Positions 5,666-12,613 of a stretch of DNA of 12,613 bases are shown here, piece after piece. How positions within the stretch are numbered: the first letter of the stretch is position 1; every line of letters starts with the position of its first letter. This DNA is from a bacterium. GTDB lineage: Bacteria; Eremiobacterota; Eremiobacteria; Baltobacterales; Baltobacteraceae. The position numbers were made by a program, and so were the translations under genes. The stretch lies in assembly GCA_021782295.1 (NCBI GenBank), contig JAJXVC010000028.1, positions 1-12,613 of the forward strand, given 5' to 3'. Under the pieces are notes generated by a model. That model was not told the origin of the DNA. It ran no database searches and was given only the letters and a program-made list of their open reading frames with translations.

Positions 5666-7067
5666 CAGCTATCGCGAACGCTCCGTCGCGCAAGATGACC
5701 TTGCGAGCGTCGTCGACGAGCTGACGCACGAAACGTTGCCGTTGGGCTGCTATGCTACGCAGCGCAGCGTTCGGACGCTCTTCTCTTCGCGCGACGGTGT
5801 GCTTGCGTTGCGAACCTCCCTCGCACCCGGCGAGGAGTGGAACTCACTCGCGCCGCGCCACCCGTTCTTTGCCTACCACGAACGCGAGATGCGATCGTTG
5901 CAAGGAATCACCGTGTGTTCGAGCCCCGATGACCGGCCGCTCTACTTCACGGCAGATGCGATTCCCGAAGCGATCGTTGCCGAGGGAAAGGGAATCAGTG
6001 CGGTGGTGGTCGGCCCCGTCCACGCCGGAATCATCGAGCCGGGGCGCTTTACGTTTAGCACCGGTGGCGAGAGCGTCGTTCATATCGATGCACAGCTTTC
6101 GTACTCGCATCGCCGACTCGAGCCTTGGTTCGAAGGGCGAGACGCACTCTCGTTGGTTCCGCATATTGCGCGGATCTGCGGGAATTGCACCGTCGCGCGC
6201 TCCTGGGCGTACGCGCGGGCGATCGAAGAACTCGCCGAAATCGAGATCGACGACCGAAGCGAATTCGCTCGCATGGTTTTGGCGGAGATGGAACGCGTAC
6301 ACGTGCACCTCTTCGATATCGGGAGTATCGCTGCAGGCGCCGGATATGGAGCGGGAACGACCGCGGCGTTGGGATTGCGCGAGCGCATCAACGAACTCAA
6401 CTGCGCCGCGAGCGGGCATCGGCTGCTCTTCGAGAGCATCGTGCCCGGCGGTGTAAGAGCGGGCGTGCTCGCCGACCCCGGAATCATTCGCGCTGCGCTT
6501 CGCGAACTGCGCGACGATATCGCGCGTTTTTGCGATGCCCTCTTTTCAAAACGTTCGGTGCTGCGGCGTTTAGAAGGCGCAGGAATCGTTGACAAATCCT
6601 TAGCGCGACGTTTTGCCGCCGTGGGAACGAGCGCGCGTGCTTCGGGGATCGCATGCGATATTCGGGCGATGGCGCCGTACGGGGCCTATCGTCGTTTCGC
6701 ATTCACCGAAGAGCGAGCGAGCGCAGGCGACGTGTATGCGCGCAGCGAGGTGCGCGTACGCGAAATCGAGCGCTCGTTCGATCTCCTCGATCGCGGGCTC
6801 CGCGAGCTCGAGGGCGGAGAAATTCCGGCGCCGCAGCCGGTTCGAGCCGTAGCGGGCGTCGTCACGACGGTGGTCGAAGGCGCGCGCGGAGCCGAGAGCA
6901 TCTCGCTCGAACTCGCGCCCGATGGACGGGTCGAGCGGTTGCACGTCATCTCGGCGGCCTACCGCAATTGGCCCCTCGTCACGCGAGCGATGGAAGGGAA
7001 TATCGTACCCGACTTTCCGCTGGTTAATAAAAGTTTCAACCTTTGCTATTCGTGCGTGGATCGGTAG
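5658..7067 (+). CDS. hyfG: Group 4 [NiFe]-hydrogenase-like large subunit with NuoC-like N-terminus (HyfG/HycE-like)
   Basis: This 469-residue cytosolic subunit fuses a NuoC-like domain (about residues 1-110, with HPFFAYHEREMRSLQGI at 68-84) to a NuoD/hydrogenase large-subunit domain starting at GPVHAGIIEPGRF (119-131). Candidate NiFe ligands are C174 and C177 (RICGNC, L1) and C463 and C466 (NLCYSCVDR, L2), so all four cysteines are present. L1 has Arg181 where E. coli HycE has the His of CGICGFAH, and L2 has NL in place of the usual DP before the cysteine. The protein ends at VDR, the point where HycI cuts E. coli HycE, so no C-terminal propeptide exists. The GTG start at 5658 overlaps hyfF by 8 nt, with GGAG at 5643-5646. 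The predicted reaction is proton/H2 interconversion, but the motif changes leave room for a hydrogenase-related, non-H2 function. Confidence 0.9.
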   Translation: MVNSYRERSVAQDDLASVVDELTHETLPLGCYATQRSVRTLFSSRDGVLALRTSLAPGEEWNSLAPRHPFFAYHEREMRSLQGITVCSSPDDRPLYFTADAIPEAIVAEGKGISAVVVGPVHAGIIEPGRFTFSTGGESVVHIDAQLSYSHRRLEPWFEGRDALSLVPHIARICGNCTVARSWAYARAIEELAEIEIDDRSEFARMVLAEMERVHVHLFDIGSIAAGAGYGAGTTAALGLRERINELNCAASGHRLLFESIVPGGVRAGVLADPGIIRAALRELRDDIARFCDALFSKRSVLRRLEGAGIVDKSLARRFAAVGTSARASGIACDIRAMAPYGAYRRFAFTEERASAGDVYARSEVRVREIERSFDLLDRGLRELEGGEIPAPQPVRAVAGVVTTVVEGARGAESISLELAPDGRVERLHVISAAYRNWPLVTRAMEGNIVPDFPLVNKSFNLCYSCVDR

Positions 7068-7069
7068 CG

Positions 7070-7492
7070 ATGTCGGCAGGAAAATTCGCGCGCTCGCTCG
7101 GTATTCGTCACCTCGTCTGCGGCAGCTGCAATGGTTGTGAATTGGAGATGAACGCGCTTGCCGCGCCGCAATACGACATTTCGCAGGAAGGGTGGAGCAT
7201 CGTCGCCTCACCACGACACGCCGACGTCATCACCGTGACCGGTCCGATGAACGAGGCGATGCGACTCGCTGCGCAGAGAACGCTCGACGCTGCTTCGGAC
7301 CCGGTCGTCGTGGTAGCGATCGGCGATTGCGCGAGCGGCGACGGTCTCTGGTGCGAAACAGGAGATGCAGGAACCGGGGCGGGCCGAGAGCTCGGCGCCG
7401 CGATCGGCGTGCGCGGTTGCCCGCCGTCGCCGGATGCGATACGTGAGGGTTTGCGCGCCGCTGCGACATTGCTCGATGGAAGGAAATCGTAG
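7070..7492 (+). CDS. hyfI: Group 4 [NiFe]-hydrogenase-like small subunit, NuoB family (HyfI/HycG-like)
   Basis: This 140-residue NuoB/hydrogenase small subunit should bind the proximal [4Fe-4S] cluster and contact the NiFe site in HyfG. Likely ligands are C20 and C23 (GSCNGCELE), C87 (AIGDCA) and C117 (RGCPPSPDAI), which is the complete group 4 set. C17, three residues before the first ligand, and C95 are extra. No signal peptide or membrane segment is present, fitting a cytoplasmic arm. I chose ATG 7070, which lies 2 nt after the hyfG stop. In-frame TTG 7043 or GTG 7052 would add a few residues but overlap hyfG. The ribosome site is weak, so coupling to hyfG is likely. In M. tuberculosis the equivalent gene (Rv0082) stands first in the operon; here it is last. 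No separate 2x[4Fe-4S] ferredoxin subunit follows. Confidence 0.92.
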   Translation: MSAGKFARSLGIRHLVCGSCNGCELEMNALAAPQYDISQEGWSIVASPRHADVITVTGPMNEAMRLAAQRTLDAASDPVVVVAIGDCASGDGLWCETGDAGTGAGRELGAAIGVRGCPPSPDAIREGLRAAATLLDGRKS

Positions 7493-7522
7493 CACCGACC
7501 GCCAAGGGCAGAGGTCGCCCTT

Positions 7523-10500
7523 ATGCATCTCGACCTCGCAGTACTTCAGGCATCATTTGACGCACCGACGCTCACGCGTGGCCGCGATTATTTCGAACGT
7601 CGCCGGGTGTTGCAACTGGAGATCGGCGCGGAGGCGATCGATGCTCGCGTTATCGGAACGCAGCAGCAGCCGTACTCCGTCCACGTGCGCGCAGTCGGTT
7701 CAAACGGCAGTACCAGATTGCTTGCTCGCTGCTCGTGCCCGATGGGAAGCAACTGCAAGCATGCAGCTGCGGTCGCCTTCGCCGCTATCGCCGCGCGTTC
7801 GACCGGGCGCAAGCGCGATGCCGCCGATGGTGCCGTCGAGAGCTGGATCGAAAGCGTCAATGCCGTAACGACGCATAAACGTCGCGAACTGCTCCGAGAG
7901 CACGTTCGTTATGTGATTTCAATAGAGGAACGCTTCTTCGTTCCATCCTTCTCGCTGCAAGCGTTCGTCGTACCGATGCTGCGCAGCGGCGGACTCGGAA
8001 ACTCTCGTCGTTACGAACTGCAACATCTCGCCGCAGGGAGCGCGAAGCATCTGCAGCCGCTCGACCGCACGATCGGTCGATTGGTTGGGGCGAGCGGACT
8101 GCTCGGCGGAATGAATGCGCTCTCCCCAACAATTTTGGGGACGCTGCTCGAGGTATTGCTCGAGAGCGAGCGGGTACACTGGCAGAACCTCGATCAGCAA
8201 GCAATTCAGCGTGAGGACGTCGCCGACGCTCGGATCGCTTGGCGCATTGACGACGACGAACGACAGCGCCCGCATCTCGCCGGTCACCCGGGCAGCGTGC
8301 TCGTCGGCGCGATGCCGCTCTGGTACGTCGACCCCGATCGCAACGTCGCCGGCCGCGCAGAGGGCGACCTCGCACCCGATCTCGCAGCGGTGCTCGCCGG
8401 CGCGCCGGCGATGACCGCCGAACATGCAAAGCGCGTCCAGGTTGCGTTGCGGCGCGTGTTCTCGGCAACCGGCATCGATGGTCCCCAGGCGAGGCTCGAC
8501 GTGCGCGTGATCGAACGCGACCCGACCCCCGTGTTGCATCTCGGTCGCGGGCGAATGGTGGCGACCGCAGAGTTGGAGTTTGCCTACGGCGACTACCGCG
8601 TCTCACCGGAGAGCGGTGAAACGGAATTTCGTATCGCCGAAGGAGATGGAGCCGCGCTCTGGCCGCGGCAACGCGCATTCGAAGAGCGCGCGTTCGAGCG
8701 CTTGCAGGCGCTCGATTTTTTGCCGATTCCACGCTCGTTCGAGTTCGATTCGGAGGAGCGCCGCGCGATATTTCGACTCGGCACCGAGGAGAGTTCCTAC
8801 GCTTGGGCGCGTTTTCTCGGGTACACTGCTCCGTTGCTGCGCTCCGAGGGCTGGAAGGTGGAGATCGATGCGGAGTTCCCGCACGAGATCGTCGAATTCT
8901 CCGATACGTGGGATGCCGATATCGAACCCGATCCGCACCGCACGGGATGGTTTGAAGTCGATCTTGGCATCGAAGTCGACGGCGAGCGGATTCCGCTGTT
9001 GCCGGTGATCGTCGAGGCGCTGGCGGCAAATGGAATTTCTTCTACCGACGACCTCGTCGCCATTGCCGCCCGGAGCGAACCGATCTTCGGTCGTCTTCCA
9101 AGCGGAGCGTACGTTGCGCTTCCGCCCGCGCGCGTCGCTCGCGTGTTGGCGACGCTTGTCGATCTCTTCGACGGCGAACACGCCTTGGTGGAGGGCGAGC
9201 GAATCGCGTTGCCGGCGGCGCGGGCAATCTCGCTTGCCGAGATCGACGGAACCGTGCTGCGGCGCGGCGCGGTTACCGAGAAATTCGGTACGTTTATCGA
9301 TGGATTGAAAGATCTTGCTGCGCGCGCGCCGGTCTTGCCGGAGAACTTTCGCGCCGAATTACGTCCGTACCAGCGCGAAGGTGTTGTATGGATGCAACTC
9401 TTGCGTACGCATGGATTCGGCGGCGTTCTCGCCGACGACATGGGTCTTGGAAAAACGGTGCAGTTGCTCGCGCACGTTGCGATGGAAAAAGCGGCGGGGC
9501 GGTTGCAAAAGCCGGTGCTGATCGTTGCCCCGACAAGCGTCGTTCCGAACTGGCGCGCCGAAATCGCGCGATTCACGCCGGAACTGAGCGTGTTAACGCT
9601 CAGCGGCCCCGATCGTGCCCGCTACTTCGGCGAAATTCCGAATTTCGATATCGTGCTGAGCACCTACGCACTGTTGGTGCGCGATGCCGAGGAACTCCAC
9701 GCTCGCGAATGGGCGATCGCCGTTCTCGACGAAGCCCAGGCAATTAAAAATCCTCGCTCAAAAGCGGCAATGTCCGCAACGAAGCTGCACGCAGAGCAGC
9801 GTATAGCGATGACCGGCACGCCGATTGAAAATAATTTAGAGGAGCTGTGGTCGATCTACGCTTTCGCGTTGCCGGGGCTTCTTGGAACGCGGAGCTCCTT
9901 CGCGCGTTTTTTCCGAACGCCGATCGAAAAACGTGGAGATACGTTACGAAGAAATGCGCTAGGCAAGCGTCTGCATCCATTTTTGGTCCGGCGCACCAAA
10001 GAAGATGTTGCGCGCGATCTCCCGGAAAAAACCGAGATCATCCATCGCGTCGAGCTCGGCGGAGCGCAGCGCGATCTCTACGAAACCATTCGCTTGGCCA
10101 TGCACAAACGCGTGCGAGATGAAGTTGCTAAACGCGGCCTCGCTCGGAGTCGCATCGTGGTACTCGATGCGTTGTTGAAGCTGCGTCAGGTCTGCTGCGA
10201 TCCACGCCTGCTCGATTTAGACGCGGCGCATAGCGTTAAAGAGTCGCAAAAGCTCGACGCGCTTTTCGAAATGCTGGAGAGCTTGATCGCCGACGGTCGA
10301 CGAATCCTGTTGTTCTCACAATTCACCTCAATGCTCGATATTATCAAGCCGGAGTTGGCGAAACGAAACGTGGAGTTCGTTGAAATTCGCGGCGCGACGC
10401 GCGACCGCGAGACTCCGGTAAAGCGCTTCCAAAATCGCGAAGTACCGCTCTTCCTGATCAGCCTCAAAGCCGGCGGCACGGGGCTGAATTTGACCGCTGC

Positions 10501-10747
10501 CGACACCGTCATCCATTACGATCCGTGGTGGAACCCGGCGGTGGAGAGGCAGGCGACCGACCGCGCCCATCGCATCGGCCAGGAGCAGCACGTTTTCGTC
10601 TACAAGCTCATTGCCGAGGGAACCGTCGAAGAACGGATCCTCGAATTGCAGGCGCGTAAAGGAGAGCTTGCCGCGAGTCAGTTTGCCGATGCATCGAGCG
10701 CACCGTTACCGCTCGATGCTGCCGATATCGAACGACTCTTCAGTTAG
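7523..10747 (+). CDS. SWIM zinc-finger SNF2-family helicase/translocase
   Basis: This 1074-residue bacterial SNF2/Rad54-type ATPase starts with a SWIM zinc finger (C70, C72, C78, H80: CSCPMGSNCKH), followed by a long middle region of about 500 residues with no motif I can name. The ATPase has LRPYQREGVVWM (613-624), Walker A DDMGLGKT (638-645), motif II DEAQ (736-739) and motif III TGTPIENN (764-771). The second RecA lobe contains FSQFTSML (from about 931), SLKAGGTGLNL (980-990) and motif VI WWNPAVERQATDRAHRIGQ (1002-1020). It looks complete and active. These proteins translocate on double-stranded DNA and remodel protein-DNA complexes; the bacterial roles of this subtype are poorly defined. 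It starts 30 nt after hyfI, with AGAGG at 7510-7514 as ribosome site, so read-through from the hydrogenase operon is possible. Confidence 0.95.
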   Translation: MHLDLAVLQASFDAPTLTRGRDYFERRRVLQLEIGAEAIDARVIGTQQQPYSVHVRAVGSNGSTRLLARCSCPMGSNCKHAAAVAFAAIAARSTGRKRDAADGAVESWIESVNAVTTHKRRELLREHVRYVISIEERFFVPSFSLQAFVVPMLRSGGLGNSRRYELQHLAAGSAKHLQPLDRTIGRLVGASGLLGGMNALSPTILGTLLEVLLESERVHWQNLDQQAIQREDVADARIAWRIDDDERQRPHLAGHPGSVLVGAMPLWYVDPDRNVAGRAEGDLAPDLAAVLAGAPAMTAEHAKRVQVALRRVFSATGIDGPQARLDVRVIERDPTPVLHLGRGRMVATAELEFAYGDYRVSPESGETEFRIAEGDGAALWPRQRAFEERAFERLQALDFLPIPRSFEFDSEERRAIFRLGTEESSYAWARFLGYTAPLLRSEGWKVEIDAEFPHEIVEFSDTWDADIEPDPHRTGWFEVDLGIEVDGERIPLLPVIVEALAANGISSTDDLVAIAARSEPIFGRLPSGAYVALPPARVARVLATLVDLFDGEHALVEGERIALPAARAISLAEIDGTVLRRGAVTEKFGTFIDGLKDLAARAPVLPENFRAELRPYQREGVVWMQLLRTHGFGGVLADDMGLGKTVQLLAHVAMEKAAGRLQKPVLIVAPTSVVPNWRAEIARFTPELSVLTLSGPDRARYFGEIPNFDIVLSTYALLVRDAEELHAREWAIAVLDEAQAIKNPRSKAAMSATKLHAEQRIAMTGTPIENNLEELWSIYAFALPGLLGTRSSFARFFRTPIEKRGDTLRRNALGKRLHPFLVRRTKEDVARDLPEKTEIIHRVELGGAQRDLYETIRLAMHKRVRDEVAKRGLARSRIVVLDALLKLRQVCCDPRLLDLDAAHSVKESQKLDALFEMLESLIADGRRILLFSQFTSMLDIIKPELAKRNVEFVEIRGATRDRETPVKRFQNREVPLFLISLKAGGTGLNLTAADTVIHYDPWWNPAVERQATDRAHRIGQEQHVFVYKLIAEGTVEERILELQARKGELAASQFADASSAPLPLDAADIERLFS

Positions 10748-10913
10748 CGATGCTCGCGAGTGCGGCGTCCCGTCGGGTCGCCGTCGCAGTTGCTGCTCGG
10801 CGGTGATATCGCCGGCGACGAACCGCTTGCTTCGAACGCACCGCCCAAAACTAAGCGATCCTCAACGGGCTCACGACCGGGAAATAGCGGGTCCTTCCCT
10901 AATCTCTCCGCTT

Positions 10914-10919
10914 GGAGGA
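10914..10919 (+). promoter_or_regulatory. Strong Shine-Dalgarno GGAGGA for the BNR-repeat gene
   Basis: GGAGGA lies 6 nt upstream of the GTG at 10926 and decides that start, because the following residues form a clean signal peptide. The rest of the 178-bp spacer (10748-10925) holds no convincing promoter, terminator or gene that I can support. Confidence 0.8.
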
Positions 10920-10925
10920 TTTGCC

Positions 10926-12613
10926 GTGAAACGTCTTATGCCGCTTTTCGTTGTACTCGCAGCACTCTGTTTGCCGGGGGTCGCGCGCTCGGCGCAGCCT
11001 CCCTTCGCAACGATGCATTTTCGATCGATCGGGCCGGCAACTGCAGGCGGCCGCGTTCCGGCGGTCGCAGGAAGCGCGCAGCACCCAAACCTCTACTACA
11101 TCGGTTCTGCGGGCGGCGGCGTGTGGAAGAGCGTCAACGGCGGGGCAACGTGGCGTGACGTTTTCGCAAAGGAGCCGGTCGCCTCCATTGGCGCGATTGC
11201 CATCGATCCGCGCAACGCCGACATCGTCTGGGTCGGAACCGGCGAGAGCAATCCTCGCAACGATGTGATCCGCGGTGACGGACTCTACAAGAGCGTCGAC
11301 GGCGGAAAAACCTGGAAGAACGTCGGGCTGCGCAAAAGCGGACATATTGCAGCGATCGTCGTCGATCCGCACGACGGCAATCATGTTGTGGTCGCGGTAC
11401 TCGGGGACGTCTTCCGTAATAGCACACACCGCGGCGTCTATGTGACCTTCGACGGCGGCAAAACGTGGAAGAAAACGCTCTATCTCGCTCCCGATAGCGG
11501 CGCGAGCGACCTGGCGATGGATCCTCGCAACCCGGAGATTCTCTACACCGGAATGTGGCAATTTCGCCGTAAACCGTGGACGTTTTCGAGCGGCGGAGTG
11601 CACGGCGGCCTCTATAAATCAGTTGATGGTGGGAAAAGCTGGAAGCGCATCGAGGGCAACGGATTTCCGACCGGGATTACCGGGCGAATCGGCCTGGCGA
11701 TTGCGCCAAGCAATCCGAACCGTATTTATGCGTTGATTCAGTCGCGCGAAGGGGTGTTGTGGCGATCGGATGATGCCGGCGTACATTGGGAAAAACTTTT
11801 CTCCGGCACGTTGATCGACCAGCGCCCGTTTTATTTCACGCATCTTGCCGTCGATCCGCGCAATGAAAATCGCGTGTACACTCTGTCGATGAATCTCGCT
11901 CTGAGTACCGACGGTGGAAAAACTTTCAAGCGCTTCGGACGCGGCGTTCACGCGGACGCCCACGCAATTTGGATCGACCCGAACGACGGGAAACGGTTTA
12001 TCATCGGCGATGACGGTGGGTTCGCACTGACGCTCGACCGCGGCAAGCATTTTTCGTTTACGCGGAATTTGCCGATCGAACAAGTGTATCATGTAGGCAT
12101 TTCTTCCGCGCGCCCATTTATGGTCTGCGCCGCACTGCAAGATAACGAAGCCTTCTGCGGGCCGTCGAATTCTCGTTCGTACGACGGCATTACCGGCCGC
12201 GACTGGCGCGTCACCGTGGGGGGCGACGGCATGTGGGCGGTTCCCGACCCCGCCGACGCGCGTTACGTGTTTGCCGATTCCGAAGACGGATATCTCCTTC
12301 GCTACGACTGGAACGATGAAGATTTTCGCTATGTGGGGCCATATAACGCAACCTCTGCCGCGCGCTTCGATCTGCGCCTGGCCAAATATCGCTTCAATTG
12401 GGATTCCCCGATTGCGTTTGCGCCGTGGAATCCCCAGATCATGTGGTACGGAGGGGACGTCGTTTTCCAAAGTACCGACCGCGGCGAACACTGGTCGCCG
12501 ATCAGCCCCGATCTCACGCTCGATATTAAATCGCATCAAGCGCCTTCGGGCGGCCCAATCACCAAAGACGTTTTCGGCACCGAATACTCCGATACGATTC
12601 TCGATATCGAAGG
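10926..12613 (+). CDS. Secreted BNR/Asp-box repeat protein (sortilin/VPS10-like beta-propeller), 3' end outside window
   Basis: The frame runs from GTG 10926 to the window edge without a stop (562 codons), so the protein is incomplete. A signal peptide is clear: MKRLMPLFVVLAALCLPGVA with cleavage near residues 22-23. The mature start reads FRSIGPATAGGRVPAVAG, typical of large BNR/YVTN-like propeller proteins of about 1000 residues. At least six Asp-box repeats of the S-x-D-x-G-x-T-W type begin near residues 69, 123, 174, 232, 281 and 327, with degenerate ones near 369 and 516. Such propellers are exported. They are often annotated as glycosyl hydrolase BNR repeat or sortilin-like proteins, but no catalytic activity can be assigned here. 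Nothing ties it to the hydrogenase cluster. The strong ribosome site suggests its own expression unit. Confidence 0.88.
   Translation, partial: MKRLMPLFVVLAALCLPGVARSAQPPFATMHFRSIGPATAGGRVPAVAGSAQHPNLYYIGSAGGGVWKSVNGGATWRDVFAKEPVASIGAIAIDPRNADIVWVGTGESNPRNDVIRGDGLYKSVDGGKTWKNVGLRKSGHIAAIVVDPHDGNHVVVAVLGDVFRNSTHRGVYVTFDGGKTWKKTLYLAPDSGASDLAMDPRNPEILYTGMWQFRRKPWTFSSGGVHGGLYKSVDGGKSWKRIEGNGFPTGITGRIGLAIAPSNPNRIYALIQSREGVLWRSDDAGVHWEKLFSGTLIDQRPFYFTHLAVDPRNENRVYTLSMNLALSTDGGKTFKRFGRGVHADAHAIWIDPNDGKRFIIGDDGGFALTLDRGKHFSFTRNLPIEQVYHVGISSARPFMVCAALQDNEAFCGPSNSRSYDGITGRDWRVTVGGDGMWAVPDPADARYVFADSEDGYLLRYDWNDEDFRYVGPYNATSAARFDLRLAKYRFNWDSPIAFAPWNPQIMWYGGDVVFQSTDRGEHWSPISPDLTLDIKSHQAPSGGPITKDVFGTEYSDTILDIE

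Noticed and set aside
7857..9029. 390-codon open frame on the - strand inside the helicase gene
   Set aside because: The translation is dominated by Arg, Ser, Pro and Ala, typical of antisense frames in GC-rich DNA, and the + strand frame is a clear SNF2 helicase.
10777..10819. 7-bp inverted repeat GTCGCCG/CGGCGAC after the helicase gene, as a possible terminator
   Set aside because: The loop is about 29 nt and no T-run follows, so it does not look like an intrinsic terminator. Such short GC repeats are expected by chance here.
10760..11158. 132-codon open frame on the + strand crossing the spacer into the BNR gene
   Set aside because: It overlaps the well-supported signal-peptide start of the BNR gene in another frame, lacks a ribosome site, and its composition is not protein-like.
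11619..12539. 306-codon open frame on the - strand
   Set aside because: It lies fully antisense to the BNR-repeat gene, which has a signal peptide, Asp-box repeats and a strong ribosome site. The antisense frame shows no recognisable motif and is a GC-driven shadow.

Overview
The window is GC-rich and tightly packed, and every gene I accept lies on the + strand. It looks like a chromosomal segment of a high-GC, non-enteric bacterium. The mix of genes (an ArsR-regulated group 4 hydrogenase-like cluster, a SWIM-SNF2 helicase, a large secreted BNR/Asp-box protein) and the codon style would suit a soil lineage such as Candidatus Eremiobacterota or a relative. That taxonomic guess is weak inference, because the window has no rRNA or other marker gene.

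Layout. Bases 1-282 hold the 3' end of an unrecognised gene. Bases 295-606 encode a DUF302 protein that appears to lack the usual first strand and helix. A near-perfect 24-bp dyad (621-644) then abuts the GTG start of a small ArsR-type repressor (645-956). From there an uninterrupted chain of overlapping or touching genes runs to 7492: hyfB, hyfC (hycD), hyfE, hyfF, hyfG and hyfI. These are the four membrane subunits and the large and small catalytic subunits of a membrane-bound group 4 [NiFe]-hydrogenase-like complex related to complex I. After a 30-nt gap comes a 1074-residue SWIM/SNF2 helicase (7523-10747). A 178-bp spacer with a strong Shine-Dalgarno then leads into a secreted BNR-repeat protein (10926 onward) that runs off the right edge.

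How the genes work together. HyfG (NiFe site) and HyfI (proximal 4Fe-4S cluster) should form the soluble arm. HyfC should dock it to the membrane, and HyfB, HyfE and HyfF should form the antiporter-like arm. An ArsR gene directly in front of such a set recalls the Rv0081-Rv0087 locus of Mycobacterium tuberculosis, although here the small subunit gene is last rather than first. The ArsR protein probably represses its own operon through the dyad.

Points of interest. The complex departs from the E. coli Hyc/Hyf pattern in several ways. HyfF has Thr where the key TM5 Glu should be. HyfE has Gly where a conserved membrane Glu should be. The large subunit keeps four cysteines for the NiFe site but has changed L1 and L2 motif residues, and it ends exactly at the position where maturation proteases normally cut. 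No ferredoxin-like subunit, formate dehydrogenase or maturation gene is present in the window. Together these suggest a streamlined complex, perhaps with altered ion coupling, whose electron partner is unknown.
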